A stretch of DNA of 14,413 bases from an uncultured Pseudomonadota bacterium (GCA_937884235.1 CALGBT010000696.1:1-14413), one strand, 5' to 3'; counted from the stretch's first letter, positions 1-7,082 are shown. Numbers and translations are program-made. Notes: generated by a model not told the origin, from the letters alone.

Positions 1-11
1 CCAACGGCGTG

Positions 12-87
12 ATCGGACGGGGGCCTGTTGATCGGACAGATCGGACAGATCTGACAGATCCGACCGATCGGATGGCCCCCATCGGAC
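12..87. repeat. 9-bp-phased ATCGGAC repeat array (left arm)
   Basis: Seven copies or near-copies of ATCGGAC start at 12, 31, 40, 49, 58, 67 and 81. The five at 31-67 are spaced exactly 9 bp apart (7-bp core plus 2 variable bases). Copies at 49 (ATCTGAC), 58 (ATCCGAC) and 67 (ATCGGAT) each differ by one base. The array is the reverse complement of the one at 108-211, so the two could pair as a long interrupted hairpin. I do not know a named family for it. Confidence 0.85.
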
Positions 88-107
88 GAGGCACCACCCC
101 TGACACT

Positions 108-211
108 GTCCGATAAGTCCAGTTTCCAGGCCGGCCCGTCCGATGAGTCCGATTCGTCCGATCTGTCGGATTTGTCCGATCCGCGGGCCGGCCCCGTCCG
201 ATAAGTCCGAT
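108..211. repeat. 9-bp-phased GTCCGAT repeat array (right arm, inverted)
   Basis: GTCCGAT or a near-copy starts at 108, 117 (degenerate), 138, 147, 156, 165, 174, 196 and 205. Five consecutive units (138-174) keep an exact 9-bp period, mirroring the five units of the left array. Two GC blocks, GGCCGGCCC (129-137) and a related block at 185-195, flank the five-unit run. The short open frame through this region only translates the repeat and is not a gene. Confidence 0.85.
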
Positions 212-227
212 GCGCCTGCTCTAAGTT

Positions 228-261
228 GTGCGCGTGCACTTCCCGCTGAAGTCGTGCGCAC
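228..261. promoter_or_regulatory. imperfect dyad upstream of the first promoter
   Basis: GTGCGC at 228-233 and ACTTC at 238-242 can pair with GAAGT at 248-252 and GCGCAC at 256-261. This gives a stem with an internal bulge and a 5-nt loop (243-247). It ends 22 bp before the predicted -35 box. It could be an operator or the transcript end of a gene left of the window. No T-run follows it. Confidence 0.3.
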
Positions 262-283
262 CGCCTGCGTTGGACTTGTGAGC

Positions 284-312
284 TTGTCCGCCACCGCAAA
301 CCCTGCTACCTT
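284..312 (+). promoter_or_regulatory. sigma70-like promoter for the five-gene operon
   Basis: TTGTCC at 284-289, a 17-bp spacer, then TACCTT at 307-312 preceded by TGC (an extended -10). Transcription would begin near 319, giving a leader of about 27 nt before the ATG at 346. Confidence 0.5.
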
Positions 313-345
313 TGGCAGAGGCTCGAAGACGGGGTGTCAGGCTGG

Positions 346-2202
346 ATGAGCGAGTGGAAGGCTAGGGTACAGCGTTGGTTGCCCTGGGCGGTTATCGGGC
401 TCTTTTGGGCCTGGAAGACTGTGCCCATCTGGCGCCACTTCGGGAGCCGGCACTACGCCATTCGTGGCCCGCTCCTCGATACCCTCAATATGCTCTGGCT
501 CTCTTGGTGGACGCACTTGTCTGGGGCCTCCCCAGACCACTCATTGCTCTTCTCTGACCTTATCAACTACCCCCTGGGAGGGAGCAGCGCAGTTGACTAC
601 TCCCTCGCCTTCCTGCATGTGGGGTTGGCGGGGCTGTTGCGCGGCTTGCTCCCCGACATCGCAGCGCACAATCTGCTGGGCCTGGCGGGTCTTCTCTTCT
701 CGCTGGTGGCCATCTTCCTGCTGTTGCGGGAGGTGTCGGGGGAGGGCATTCTGGCCGCCTTGTTTGCCTGTCTCGTTGTCACCTTCGGGCTGGCTACTTC
801 CAATCAACTGCCCGACCTCGAGTTGCTCTTCTTCGGCTATCTCCCCCTGGCGCTGCTTTGCTGGCATCGATATCTGGGGCGAGGGGAGCGGCGCTTTGGC
901 GTGGCGGCTGTGGTTCTCACCGGCTTGGCATCATACGCCCAGATGTACTATGGGCTGGCACTTCTCAGCATGCTGGCGGTGGTCGCCCTGGCACTTGCCG
1001 GCGGCATGCCGCTGGTCGGCAATGATGCCAAGGAGAGCTTCCGTCGGACGCAATGGGTTCTGGGCGGGGGGCTGGGACTGGGGTTGCTCCTGCATTCCCA
1101 CAATATCTACAACGCCATCGTGGCCGATACCATCGTGACGCCGGAATTCACCGCCACGGTGCCCTGGGGATTCGACCTGACCGACGGCATCTGGCTGGTG
1201 CTGGTATGCGTCGCACCGGTGTGGCTCGGGCTCTGGCTGGGGGTCCGCAAGCTGGCCCTCTGGGGTCTTGTGGCGCTGCCGCCAGCGCTTCTGTCGCTGG
1301 GCTATGCACTGCAGAGCCCGTGGGGTGAGGAAGTGTCGATGCCCCTGGCGTGGCTGCGCTCGGGGCTGCCCTTCGTCTGGCGAATTACCTTCCCGAATCG
1401 CTTTGTGGCCCCCGTCCTCCTGGCTCTGGCCGCGGCTTGCCTGGCCTGCTGGCGAGTCTTGCCCCAGCTCGTGGGCGCCTGGACCAGGGCGCACCGCTAC
1501 GCCGCCGCCGTTGGCGGGCTCATGGGCTTCTGGCTGCTGGCCGCGTTCGCGCCGCTGGTGCCTAGCGACTGCACCCCGCTCATGAACGTCTCCAGCGGCA
1601 CCAGCGGTCAACGCCTGGCCAGCTACCCGCCTCCAGGTATGCCTGTGACATCCTTGACGAGGGCCGATGCGGCCACCATGTGTGAGGGGGTGACGGGTCA
1701 GAGGCTCCCGGTCACCGCGCTGCTCTGGCCTCTTGGGCAACTGGAGACCGTGGCCATGCCGCCGCTGCCTCGTTGCCTTGGCGAGATTGCTCGGCAAACC
1801 GGGGATTTTGCCATCCTGGAGCTGTCGAGATGCGATGTGCGCGGCTACGTCGGCTACTTCCACACTCTGCACCAGAAGGCCATCGCTGGCTATCCCTGCC
1901 GCCAGTTCCAACTGGCCAGCAAGTATGATGCACCATCATTCCTGACGCGCTTTCAAGCAGCCTATTCGGAGGACCGAGCGACTTCTCTGGTGGATGCGGG
2001 GGTGTTGGCTACGCTGGGGGTGGGCTACGTAGTACGGTATGACGTCCCCGGCTGCATTCTGGTGGGACGGACGGGGGCAGAGCGACCCGATACCGACCAC
2101 CTCTGGTCCGAGGAGGACTTCGTTGCGGCTTACGGCTCACCCCTTTGCCAGGACGAAATCTCGGTGGTCTATGCTCTCCCGGCGAATCTGGAGGTCAAGT
2201 GA
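346..2202 (+). CDS. GT-C-like polytopic membrane protein, paralogue 1
   Basis: A 618-residue inner-membrane protein with about eleven hydrophobic segments up to residue ~403, then a ~215-residue, probably extracytoplasmic C-terminal domain. It resembles the uncharacterised GT-C-fold-like family: an acidic residue in the first loop (D45 in LLDTLNMLW), a YPLGG stretch near 75, LPDLE at 155-159, and a late 'YxQTxHGKP' motif. Such proteins are thought to move sugars from lipid-linked donors, but the substrate here is unknown. The late motif is altered to HTLHQKA (506-512). The ATG at 346 is preferred over the GTG at 334 because it puts the conserved Trp at residue 11, exactly as in the next gene. 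The Shine-Dalgarno is weak. The next gene overlaps it (GTGA), so the two are probably co-translated. Membrane nature is certain; glycosyltransferase activity is inferred. Confidence 0.8.
   Translation: MSEWKARVQRWLPWAVIGLFWAWKTVPIWRHFGSRHYAIRGPLLDTLNMLWLSWWTHLSGASPDHSLLFSDLINYPLGGSSAVDYSLAFLHVGLAGLLRGLLPDIAAHNLLGLAGLLFSLVAIFLLLREVSGEGILAALFACLVVTFGLATSNQLPDLELLFFGYLPLALLCWHRYLGRGERRFGVAAVVLTGLASYAQMYYGLALLSMLAVVALALAGGMPLVGNDAKESFRRTQWVLGGGLGLGLLLHSHNIYNAIVADTIVTPEFTATVPWGFDLTDGIWLVLVCVAPVWLGLWLGVRKLALWGLVALPPALLSLGYALQSPWGEEVSMPLAWLRSGLPFVWRITFPNRFVAPVLLALAAACLACWRVLPQLVGAWTRAHRYAAAVGGLMGFWLLAAFAPLVPSDCTPLMNVSSGTSGQRLASYPPPGMPVTSLTRADAATMCEGVTGQRLPVTALLWPLGQLETVAMPPLPRCLGEIARQTGDFAILELSRCDVRGYVGYFHTLHQKAIAGYPCRQFQLASKYDAPSFLTRFQAAYSEDRATSLVDAGVLATLGVGYVVRYDVPGCILVGRTGAERPDTDHLWSEEDFVAAYGSPLCQDEISVVYALPANLEVK
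2190..2194 (+). promoter_or_regulatory. ribosome binding site deciding the start of paralogue 2
   Basis: GGAGG lies 4 nt before the GTG at 2199, within the end of the preceding gene. It supports 2199 rather than the ATG at 2145. Confidence 0.6.
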
Positions 2203-4094
2203 TACCGAACCGCGAGAGGCTGCTTCGGTGGGGTCCCTGGGTCGCACTGCTTTGTGCCTGGTTGCTGAAGACCTGGGAGATCTGGTGCCATCTGGCCGAC
2301 CGCCACTACGCGGTGTGGGGGATATTCTTTGACGCCCTGCACATGGATTGGATGTCCTGGTGGAGCAGCGTGGCTCTCAGCCACAACGGGCAGAGCCTCT
2401 TCTACTCGACATGGATTAATGCACCCGACGGTGCACCCACCGTGATGAACCACTCGCTGGCGTCGGTGCATGTCACATTGGCTGGTTTGCTGCGCCTCGT
2501 GGTGGGTGGCGTGGCCGCACACAATCTTGTGGCCCTGGCTGGTTGCGCATTTACTTTGGTGACCCTATTCATGTTGCTTCGCCACCTCGCTGTCAACGGT
2601 TGGTTTGCAGCCCTCCTGGCCTCCCTCGTCTTTACCTACGGATTGGGGTGGGCGGGAACGCTCCCCGACCTCGAGGTGCTTTACTTTGGATACGCCGCCT
2701 GGGCGCTGCTGGCGTGGCTCAAGTTTGTCGAGAAGGGCGGCAACGGGCGGTTGCTGCTGGCCTCCGTGCTCGTTGCCTGGACGGCCTTCACCCAGATGTA
2801 CTACGGGCTCTCGCTGATGACGATGCTGTTTGTGGCCCTCCTCATGGCCTGGCGAGGGTTCTCCCTCGACGACGTTGCCGCCAGGACGTTGCTGCGGCGC
2901 ACGGCAGCGGTACTCGTGGTTGGCCTGACCCTGACTCTAGCCGCCCACAGTGGCAACATCGGGACGCTCTTCTCCATGGCCGGTGGCAAGCTGGAGTACT
3001 CCCTGGGGCCCTTCCCCCCGAACCACGTTTCCGAACCTCTTTGGCGAGGCTCTCTGGTTCTCCTCGTCTTTGGCTCAGCAGCAGTGGCCGCGCTCCGTTT
3101 CCGGCTGCATGCTGCTCTGCTGTGGCTGGGGATGGTGTCCCCGCTGGTGATTCTCTCCCTCGGGGAGGAGCTGGGGGGCATCGATCTGCCGCTGCGCTAT
3201 TTGCAGGGAATCCGCCCGGTTTTTCAGCGAGTTTCCTTCGGCTTCAGGTTCGTCGCTCCCACCCTCCTGGGATTGGCTGCCATGGTTGCTCTGACCTGGC
3301 GCCACCGGACCCAGGTCTTGCGCCGCCTGTCGCCGGGCTGGACCCCTGGTCGACTGGCCGTGGCGCTGGCTGCCCTCTTCTGGCTGGGCGCCGCCTTCGC
3401 CCCCGTGATTCCGCGCTTCGAACGGTTGCCAGCCGAGGCCGGGTCCATGGATGCCGCCGCATGCACTTCTTCCCTACCTGACCCCTGCACCATGACTCAG
3501 CGTTGGGTCAATCTCTGTGAATCTGAGGGTGCGGAAGGGGGAACACGCTCTCCGTCAGGCGTCCTGGCCTGGGGCCTCGGGCAGCTGCTGCGGCCACTGC
3601 GACCGCAGGCGACTATCCCTCTTCCCACGCCTCCCCCGTGTGTCCATTTCCTTGCGAGAGCACCGGGCACTGCTGCGGTGCTGGATTTTTCGGCGCGCCC
3701 GCAAAACGCCTATCGTGGCTACTTCCAGACCATCCACGGCCACCCCTTGGCCGGATTCCCGATTCGCGCCGGTCTGGAGCGCGGCATCTCTCCCACAGCC
3801 GCAGCTCAAGCGGCGACTCTCTTCCAACAGGGCAAGCTGCCGCAGCTCCCGGCGGCGGTTGACCTCGCCGAGCAGGGCATCGGGTATGTCTCCTACCATC
3901 GCGGGGATCCGATGCCGGCATGCAACTTTGGCATACCCCAGCGAATAGCGGAGAGCCCGCCCCCCGAGGCCCACTGGTTTGACGAGGTCGAGCTTACCTC
4001 TACCTATGGCCCGCCACTTTGTCGCGATGAGGTGCTCACCATCTACTCTACCGGTCTTGGCAATGTGACCGGGAGTGGTACACTGGCCCCATGA
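2199..4094 (+). CDS. GT-C-like polytopic membrane protein, paralogue 2
   Basis: A 631-residue homologue of the preceding protein. The two align without a gap over about the first 210 residues: Trp11, FFDALHMDW against LLDTLNMLW near 43-51, LPDLE at 155-159 and QMYYGL at 199-204 all fall at identical positions. The hydrophobic core of about eleven segments is followed by a soluble C-terminal domain from ~405. This copy keeps the family motif QTIHGHP (510-516), which the first copy has lost, and both end with a 'YGxPLCxDE' stretch. The start is GTG at 2199, overlapping the upstream stop as GTGA with GGAGG 4 nt before it. The downstream gene overlaps its stop as ATGA. Likely role: envelope sugar or polymer transfer at the inner membrane, possibly as a pair with paralogue 1; this is inference. 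No catalytic assignment is possible from sequence alone. Confidence 0.8.
   Translation: MIPNRERLLRWGPWVALLCAWLLKTWEIWCHLADRHYAVWGIFFDALHMDWMSWWSSVALSHNGQSLFYSTWINAPDGAPTVMNHSLASVHVTLAGLLRLVVGGVAAHNLVALAGCAFTLVTLFMLLRHLAVNGWFAALLASLVFTYGLGWAGTLPDLEVLYFGYAAWALLAWLKFVEKGGNGRLLLASVLVAWTAFTQMYYGLSLMTMLFVALLMAWRGFSLDDVAARTLLRRTAAVLVVGLTLTLAAHSGNIGTLFSMAGGKLEYSLGPFPPNHVSEPLWRGSLVLLVFGSAAVAALRFRLHAALLWLGMVSPLVILSLGEELGGIDLPLRYLQGIRPVFQRVSFGFRFVAPTLLGLAAMVALTWRHRTQVLRRLSPGWTPGRLAVALAALFWLGAAFAPVIPRFERLPAEAGSMDAAACTSSLPDPCTMTQRWVNLCESEGAEGGTRSPSGVLAWGLGQLLRPLRPQATIPLPTPPPCVHFLARAPGTAAVLDFSARPQNAYRGYFQTIHGHPLAGFPIRAGLERGISPTAAAQAATLFQQGKLPQLPAAVDLAEQGIGYVSYHRGDPMPACNFGIPQRIAESPPPEAHWFDEVELTSTYGPPLCRDEVLTIYSTGLGNVTGSGTLAP
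4057..4084 (+). promoter_or_regulatory. possible internal promoter giving a leaderless transcript
   Basis: TTGGCA at 4057-4062, a 16-bp spacer, and TACACT at 4079-4084. The predicted first base would be at or next to the ATG at 4091. It lies inside the preceding gene and may be coincidental, because the ATGA overlap already explains expression. Confidence 0.25.
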
Positions 4095-5056
4095 ATTTGA
4101 CCGAAACATCGTCCGGCCCAGCGCCGGCTCGGCGCCCCCGAGGCTGGCTCCTGGTGCTTCCCGTGGCGTTGCTCATGGCACTCTCCTTCTGGCTACTGGC
4201 CGCTCAGTTCACGCGGACTGCGGCCCCAACGCCGGAAGAATGGCTTGCCGCGGCCGAGTTCGTGCAGGGCAATTGGCAGACGGGAGATGTCGTGCGGATT
4301 GAGCCCGGTTGGCTTACCGCCGGCCGAGTCTACTTTGGCGACATCGACGGCGGCCTCCGCGAGCCCTTCCGCATCCTCGATCTCCACGACCCGGTGGACC
4401 CCGCTTGGCTCTACCGCTACCAGCGGCTCTGGTTGGTCCTGACGGTGGAGGCCCGAGAAGACGTCCAGGAGTTGGTGCCAGCGGACCTAGTGGTTGAGGA
4501 GGAGCTTGCCCTCGATGGCATCACGTTGGTGCGATGTGCAATCCCGCAAGGGCGCTTGCGCTGGCAGATGCTGGACGCGCTCCCCGCAGCCACGGTTATG
4601 CGCCAGGGGCCCGACGGGCCGGTGGTCTGCAAGTGGCGTGGCGATGCCCATCGCTGCAAGCTCAAGGGGGCCATGGATGTGCAACGGAAACTGCGGCGCG
4701 TGGCGGGCAGCGCCAGGCAATGCGTCAACCTCAACGCCGGCCCCGATACTGCACCCACCACCGTTACTTTTGCCGGAGTTGCGGGGCCGGGGCGATTGCT
4801 CGTGCGAGTCGGCAATACCATTGAGGCTGCCCGCGCCAAGGATGGCGGCGATGTCACCGCGACCATCCGACTCGATGGGGAAGAGCAGGGCTCCATGGTG
4901 CTTGAAAAGCGTTCCTACCGCTTCGATGAGCTTGTCATTCCCCTTGTCGACGGGCGAGAGAAAGAGCTTGTCATAAGCCTGCAGGCCACTGATGATAGAA
5001 AGCGTGAGGTTTGTCTCGACGGCTATGTTGTTGGGGTAGGACCTACCCCAGAGTAA
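4091..5056 (+). CDS. single-pass extracytoplasmic protein of unknown function
   Basis: A 321-residue protein with one transmembrane segment (about 19-39) after an Arg-rich N-terminus, which predicts a periplasmic body. Residues ~48-115 (EEWLAAAEFV, GDVVRIEPGW, RLWLVLT) resemble the soluble C-terminal regions of GT-C/GT39-type glycosyltransferases, here without their membrane core. Residues ~210-321 alternate short hydrophobic strands with turns, suggesting a beta-sandwich possibly of carbohydrate-binding type, bounded by Cys211 and the Cys in REVCLDG. The start is fixed by the ATGA overlap with the upstream stop. There is no good Shine-Dalgarno, so translation is probably coupled. Its position after two GT-C-like genes suggests a detached accessory domain for them. 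No named family is recognised with certainty and no catalytic residues can be pointed to. Confidence 0.75.
   Translation: MNLTETSSGPAPARRPRGWLLVLPVALLMALSFWLLAAQFTRTAAPTPEEWLAAAEFVQGNWQTGDVVRIEPGWLTAGRVYFGDIDGGLREPFRILDLHDPVDPAWLYRYQRLWLVLTVEAREDVQELVPADLVVEEELALDGITLVRCAIPQGRLRWQMLDALPAATVMRQGPDGPVVCKWRGDAHRCKLKGAMDVQRKLRRVAGSARQCVNLNAGPDTAPTTVTFAGVAGPGRLLVRVGNTIEAARAKDGGDVTATIRLDGEEQGSMVLEKRSYRFDELVIPLVDGREKELVISLQATDDRKREVCLDGYVVGVGPTPE
5033..5049 (+). other. perfect short hairpin at a gene junction
   Basis: GGGGTAG (5033-5039), loop GAC, CTACCCC (5043-5049) form a perfect 7-bp stem. It spans the last codons of the periplasmic-protein gene and ends 7 nt before the NAD kinase start. It could occlude the start region or stall RNA polymerase or decay. 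No T-run follows, so it is not a standard terminator. Confidence 0.45.
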
Positions 5057-5932
5057 ATGCGAAGGACTATGAAACTGGATTGCCCCATTCTCTTGTTGGT
5101 CAAGAAAAGCTTCTACGAGCTCTACGGCGTTGACCGGAAAGACCCCCGGTTTCTGGCCATGATGTCTGCATCAGAAGGTGCCGCCGAAGAACTTATCGAT
5201 GCCCATAACGAGAACATTGCAGTCATTGCCGAAGTGGAGAAGTACCTGATTTCGCAAGGGCTTTCGTACCACAAGTCGGAAGGTACGCAAGGGAAGGTGG
5301 ATGGTCGTTTCGCCCTGGTTATTGCGGTGGGAGGTGACGGCACTCTCCTGGCCGCGGCCCAGCAGGTTCTGAAGACCCGGGTGGTGGGCATCAACTCAAG
5401 GCCGGGGCGCAGCGTCGGGTACTTCTGCGCGGCCACCGCCAGTGACTTCGCACCGCTCCTTGACGAGGTCCTCTCGGGACGGCGTAAGCCACGTAAGCTG
5501 AGCCGGATGGACCTCTACGTCAATGGGTACCGCAAATCGCCGCCGGCGCTCAACGACCTGCTCTACGCCGCCACCTCTCCGGGGGCGACAACTCGCTATC
5601 TGCTGTCCTGGCGAGGAGAGGAAGAACTCCATCGCGGCAGCGGCGTCTGGATCGCCACGCCCGCCGGGTCCACCGCGGCAATCGGTGCTGCCGGGGGGCG
5701 GGAAATGGAAATGGATTCCTCGTCGCTGCAATTCCTGGTGCGGGAACCATATGTGGCCAGAGAGCAATCAATCAAGATTCGGGGTGGCATCTTTGACGAC
5801 GGGTTGGCCATCACTAACCTGACACCAGAGGCCGCGGTGTATCTTGACGGCACCCGCCATTCCTTTACCATTCATTATGGCGACGTCATTGAGCCCAGAC
5901 TCTCTTCGCATCCTCTGTGCATTTACCTGTAG
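5057..5932 (+). CDS. NAD kinase family protein
   Basis: A 291-residue cytosolic enzyme expected to phosphorylate NAD(H) at the 2' hydroxyl using ATP, giving NADP(H). Visible motifs in order: GGDGT at 92-96 (catalytic Asp94), GINSRPGRSVGY at 111-122 in the nucleotide-site position, N166-D167 in the usual Asn-Glu position, and SGVWIATPAGST at 195-206 followed by AAGG (211-214). The last block differs from the enteric form: Ser replaces Asp before GV, and Ala replaces Tyr after GST. I associate this with a divergent NAD kinase subgroup seen in several bacterial lineages. Length is normal. The ATG at 5057 abuts the upstream TAA. A second ATG at 5069 has GAAGGA only 2 nt before it, so the start is uncertain by four codons. 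Finding it within an envelope-type operon is odd. The family call is firm. Confidence 0.9.
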   Translation: MRRTMKLDCPILLLVKKSFYELYGVDRKDPRFLAMMSASEGAAEELIDAHNENIAVIAEVEKYLISQGLSYHKSEGTQGKVDGRFALVIAVGGDGTLLAAAQQVLKTRVVGINSRPGRSVGYFCAATASDFAPLLDEVLSGRRKPRKLSRMDLYVNGYRKSPPALNDLLYAATSPGATTRYLLSWRGEEELHRGSGVWIATPAGSTAAIGAAGGREMEMDSSSLQFLVREPYVAREQSIKIRGGIFDDGLAITNLTPEAAVYLDGTRHSFTIHYGDVIEPRLSSHPLCIYL

Positions 5933-5936
5933 GGAG
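5932..5936 (+). promoter_or_regulatory. ribosome binding site deciding the EEP-fold gene start
   Basis: GGGAG overlaps the upstream TAG and lies 4 nt before the ATG at 5941. This favours 5941 over the in-frame ATG at 5917 inside the NAD kinase gene. Confidence 0.6.
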
Positions 5937-5940
5937 AATC

Positions 5941-7035
5941 ATGAACGAGCACCACGAGAAAGAACTCTCCTCCTTGAACATCACAATGCGCTTGACGCGC
6001 CGCATTCTCTTCTTCCTCGTCAGCCTGGTTGTTTTCGGTGCATTCATGGTGTTGCTGGTGGCCCTCGGGCTCTATCAGTTTGGCTATCGCCCCCTCGCCT
6101 CGGAGAGTGAAGAGATTCGTCTTGCTCACTGGGGCGGTGCCGAGAAGGACCGGCCCGACCGGCCCGAACTGCGCATTCTCAGCCTCAATCTGAACTACGG
6201 TGCCGGGGCACGTCACCTGGACCTGGAGGCTGGCGAAGCGCATCTGCTGGACCAGGCTGAAGTTACCGCTCGTCTGGATCGTCTGGCCCAGGTGGTCAGC
6301 GAATTGGACATCGATGTGCTGATGCTGCAGCAAGTGGATTTCAACAGTGAATTCGGGGGCTACTTTGACCAGGCAAAGTATCTGGCGCGGCGTCTGCGCT
6401 TTGGGTACCTCGCTAGGGCCTATAGTTGGAAGCATCCCTATGCACCCTTTCCTGATCCCCTCCGCAACAAGATGCTCGGCCCCGTGGAAAGTGGTATGGC
6501 TGTGATTGCCCGGGTCCCGGTGCTCAAGAGCAGCCGCTTTTCGTTGCCCAGTGCGACTTTTGACGACTGGTGGCAAACCACCTTTGCACCAACTTACTGC
6601 CTGCAGATGGTGGAACTGGCCGTGCGGGACCAGCAACTGCGGCTCTTCCAGACGCACCTTACCAACCGTTCGAGTCTCGACCGGGAGCGGCAGGGCCGCG
6701 CCGTCGCAGCCCTGGTTGGGCGTGAGTCTTTGGGCAAGAGTTTGCTGGTGGGGACGCTGGGCGCTGAGCCGCCGGACATCCGAGTGGCCGATGCCGCCAA
6801 GCCGAGGGATAACACCGTGCCCCTGGTTCGCCACCGCATGAACTTCCAGACCGGCATCAGCGATTCTGAGCTGCTTGACAACCCCGCTCATGAGACTTTC
6901 ACCAACGGGGAGGGCAGCTACGTCTTCGATTACGCCCTTGCCGAGAAGGGGCTGCGCATCACCAGTCGAGAGGTCGTCGCCATGCCTGAGGACGTGTCGC
7001 CCCACAAAGGTCTCCTTGTGGAACTTACCCTCTAG
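5941..7035 (+). CDS. membrane-anchored EEP (DNase I-like) fold protein, probable pseudoenzyme
   Basis: A 364-residue protein with one transmembrane helix (about 21-45) after a basic stretch (RLTRR), so the body should face the periplasm. Residues ~76-364 follow the endonuclease/exonuclease/phosphatase motif order: LSLNLNYG (80-87), DVLMLQQVD (125-133), SGMAVIARVPV (184-194), FQTHL (236-240), LVGTLGAEP (269-277), FDYAL (329-333) and SPHKG (353-357). Compared with the family consensus, the metal-binding Glu of LQE is Gln131, GDFN has become GTLG (Asp and Asn lost), and SDH has become SPH (Asp lost). His239, His355 and Asn85 remain. Loss of the metal and catalytic acids suggests an inactive binding or sensing domain. 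Start 5941 is supported by GGGAG. It is the last gene of the apparent operon. Fold call good; inactivity is an inference from motifs. Confidence 0.8.
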   Translation: MNEHHEKELSSLNITMRLTRRILFFLVSLVVFGAFMVLLVALGLYQFGYRPLASESEEIRLAHWGGAEKDRPDRPELRILSLNLNYGAGARHLDLEAGEAHLLDQAEVTARLDRLAQVVSELDIDVLMLQQVDFNSEFGGYFDQAKYLARRLRFGYLARAYSWKHPYAPFPDPLRNKMLGPVESGMAVIARVPVLKSSRFSLPSATFDDWWQTTFAPTYCLQMVELAVRDQQLRLFQTHLTNRSSLDRERQGRAVAALVGRESLGKSLLVGTLGAEPPDIRVADAAKPRDNTVPLVRHRMNFQTGISDSELLDNPAHETFTNGEGSYVFDYALAEKGLRITSREVVAMPEDVSPHKGLLVELTL

Positions 7036-7052
7036 CCTCGCGTTTCAGTCCC

Positions 7053-7082
7053 TTGACCTCTCCCACGCACGGGGTGTAACTT
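7053..7082 (+). promoter_or_regulatory. sigma70-like promoter for the COG2403/kinase unit
   Basis: TTGACC at 7053-7058, an 18-bp spacer, and TAACTT at 7077-7082. The predicted start near 7089 leaves a leader of about 36 nt. No convincing terminator hairpin is visible between 7036 and the promoter, so read-through from the first operon is possible. Confidence 0.5.

Noticed and set aside
12..211. CRISPR array
   Set aside because: The repeat is 7 bp with 2-nt spacers and occurs in both orientations; there are no spacers of CRISPR length and no cas genes.
334..345. GTG at 334 as start of paralogue 1
   Set aside because: The ATG at 346 gives N-termini of identical length in the two paralogues (Trp at residue 11 in both).
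143..349. Short open frame through the 9-bp repeat region
   Set aside because: Its sequence is mostly translated repeat, it has no ribosome binding site, and it overlaps the predicted promoter and the real gene start.
931..1911. Long minus-strand open frame opposite paralogue 1
   Set aside because: Low-complexity Gln/Arg/Gly/His-rich product with no family resemblance, antisense to a clear membrane protein. Typical of GC-rich shadow frames.
2543..3481. 312-codon plus-strand frame inside paralogue 2
   Set aside because: Arg/Pro/Gly-rich out-of-frame reading that lacks the hydrophobic pattern of the true frame.
5923..7005. 360-codon minus-strand open frame opposite the EEP gene
   Set aside because: No recognisable domain, no promoter or ribosome binding site seen, and the plus-strand frame has a clear family motif order.
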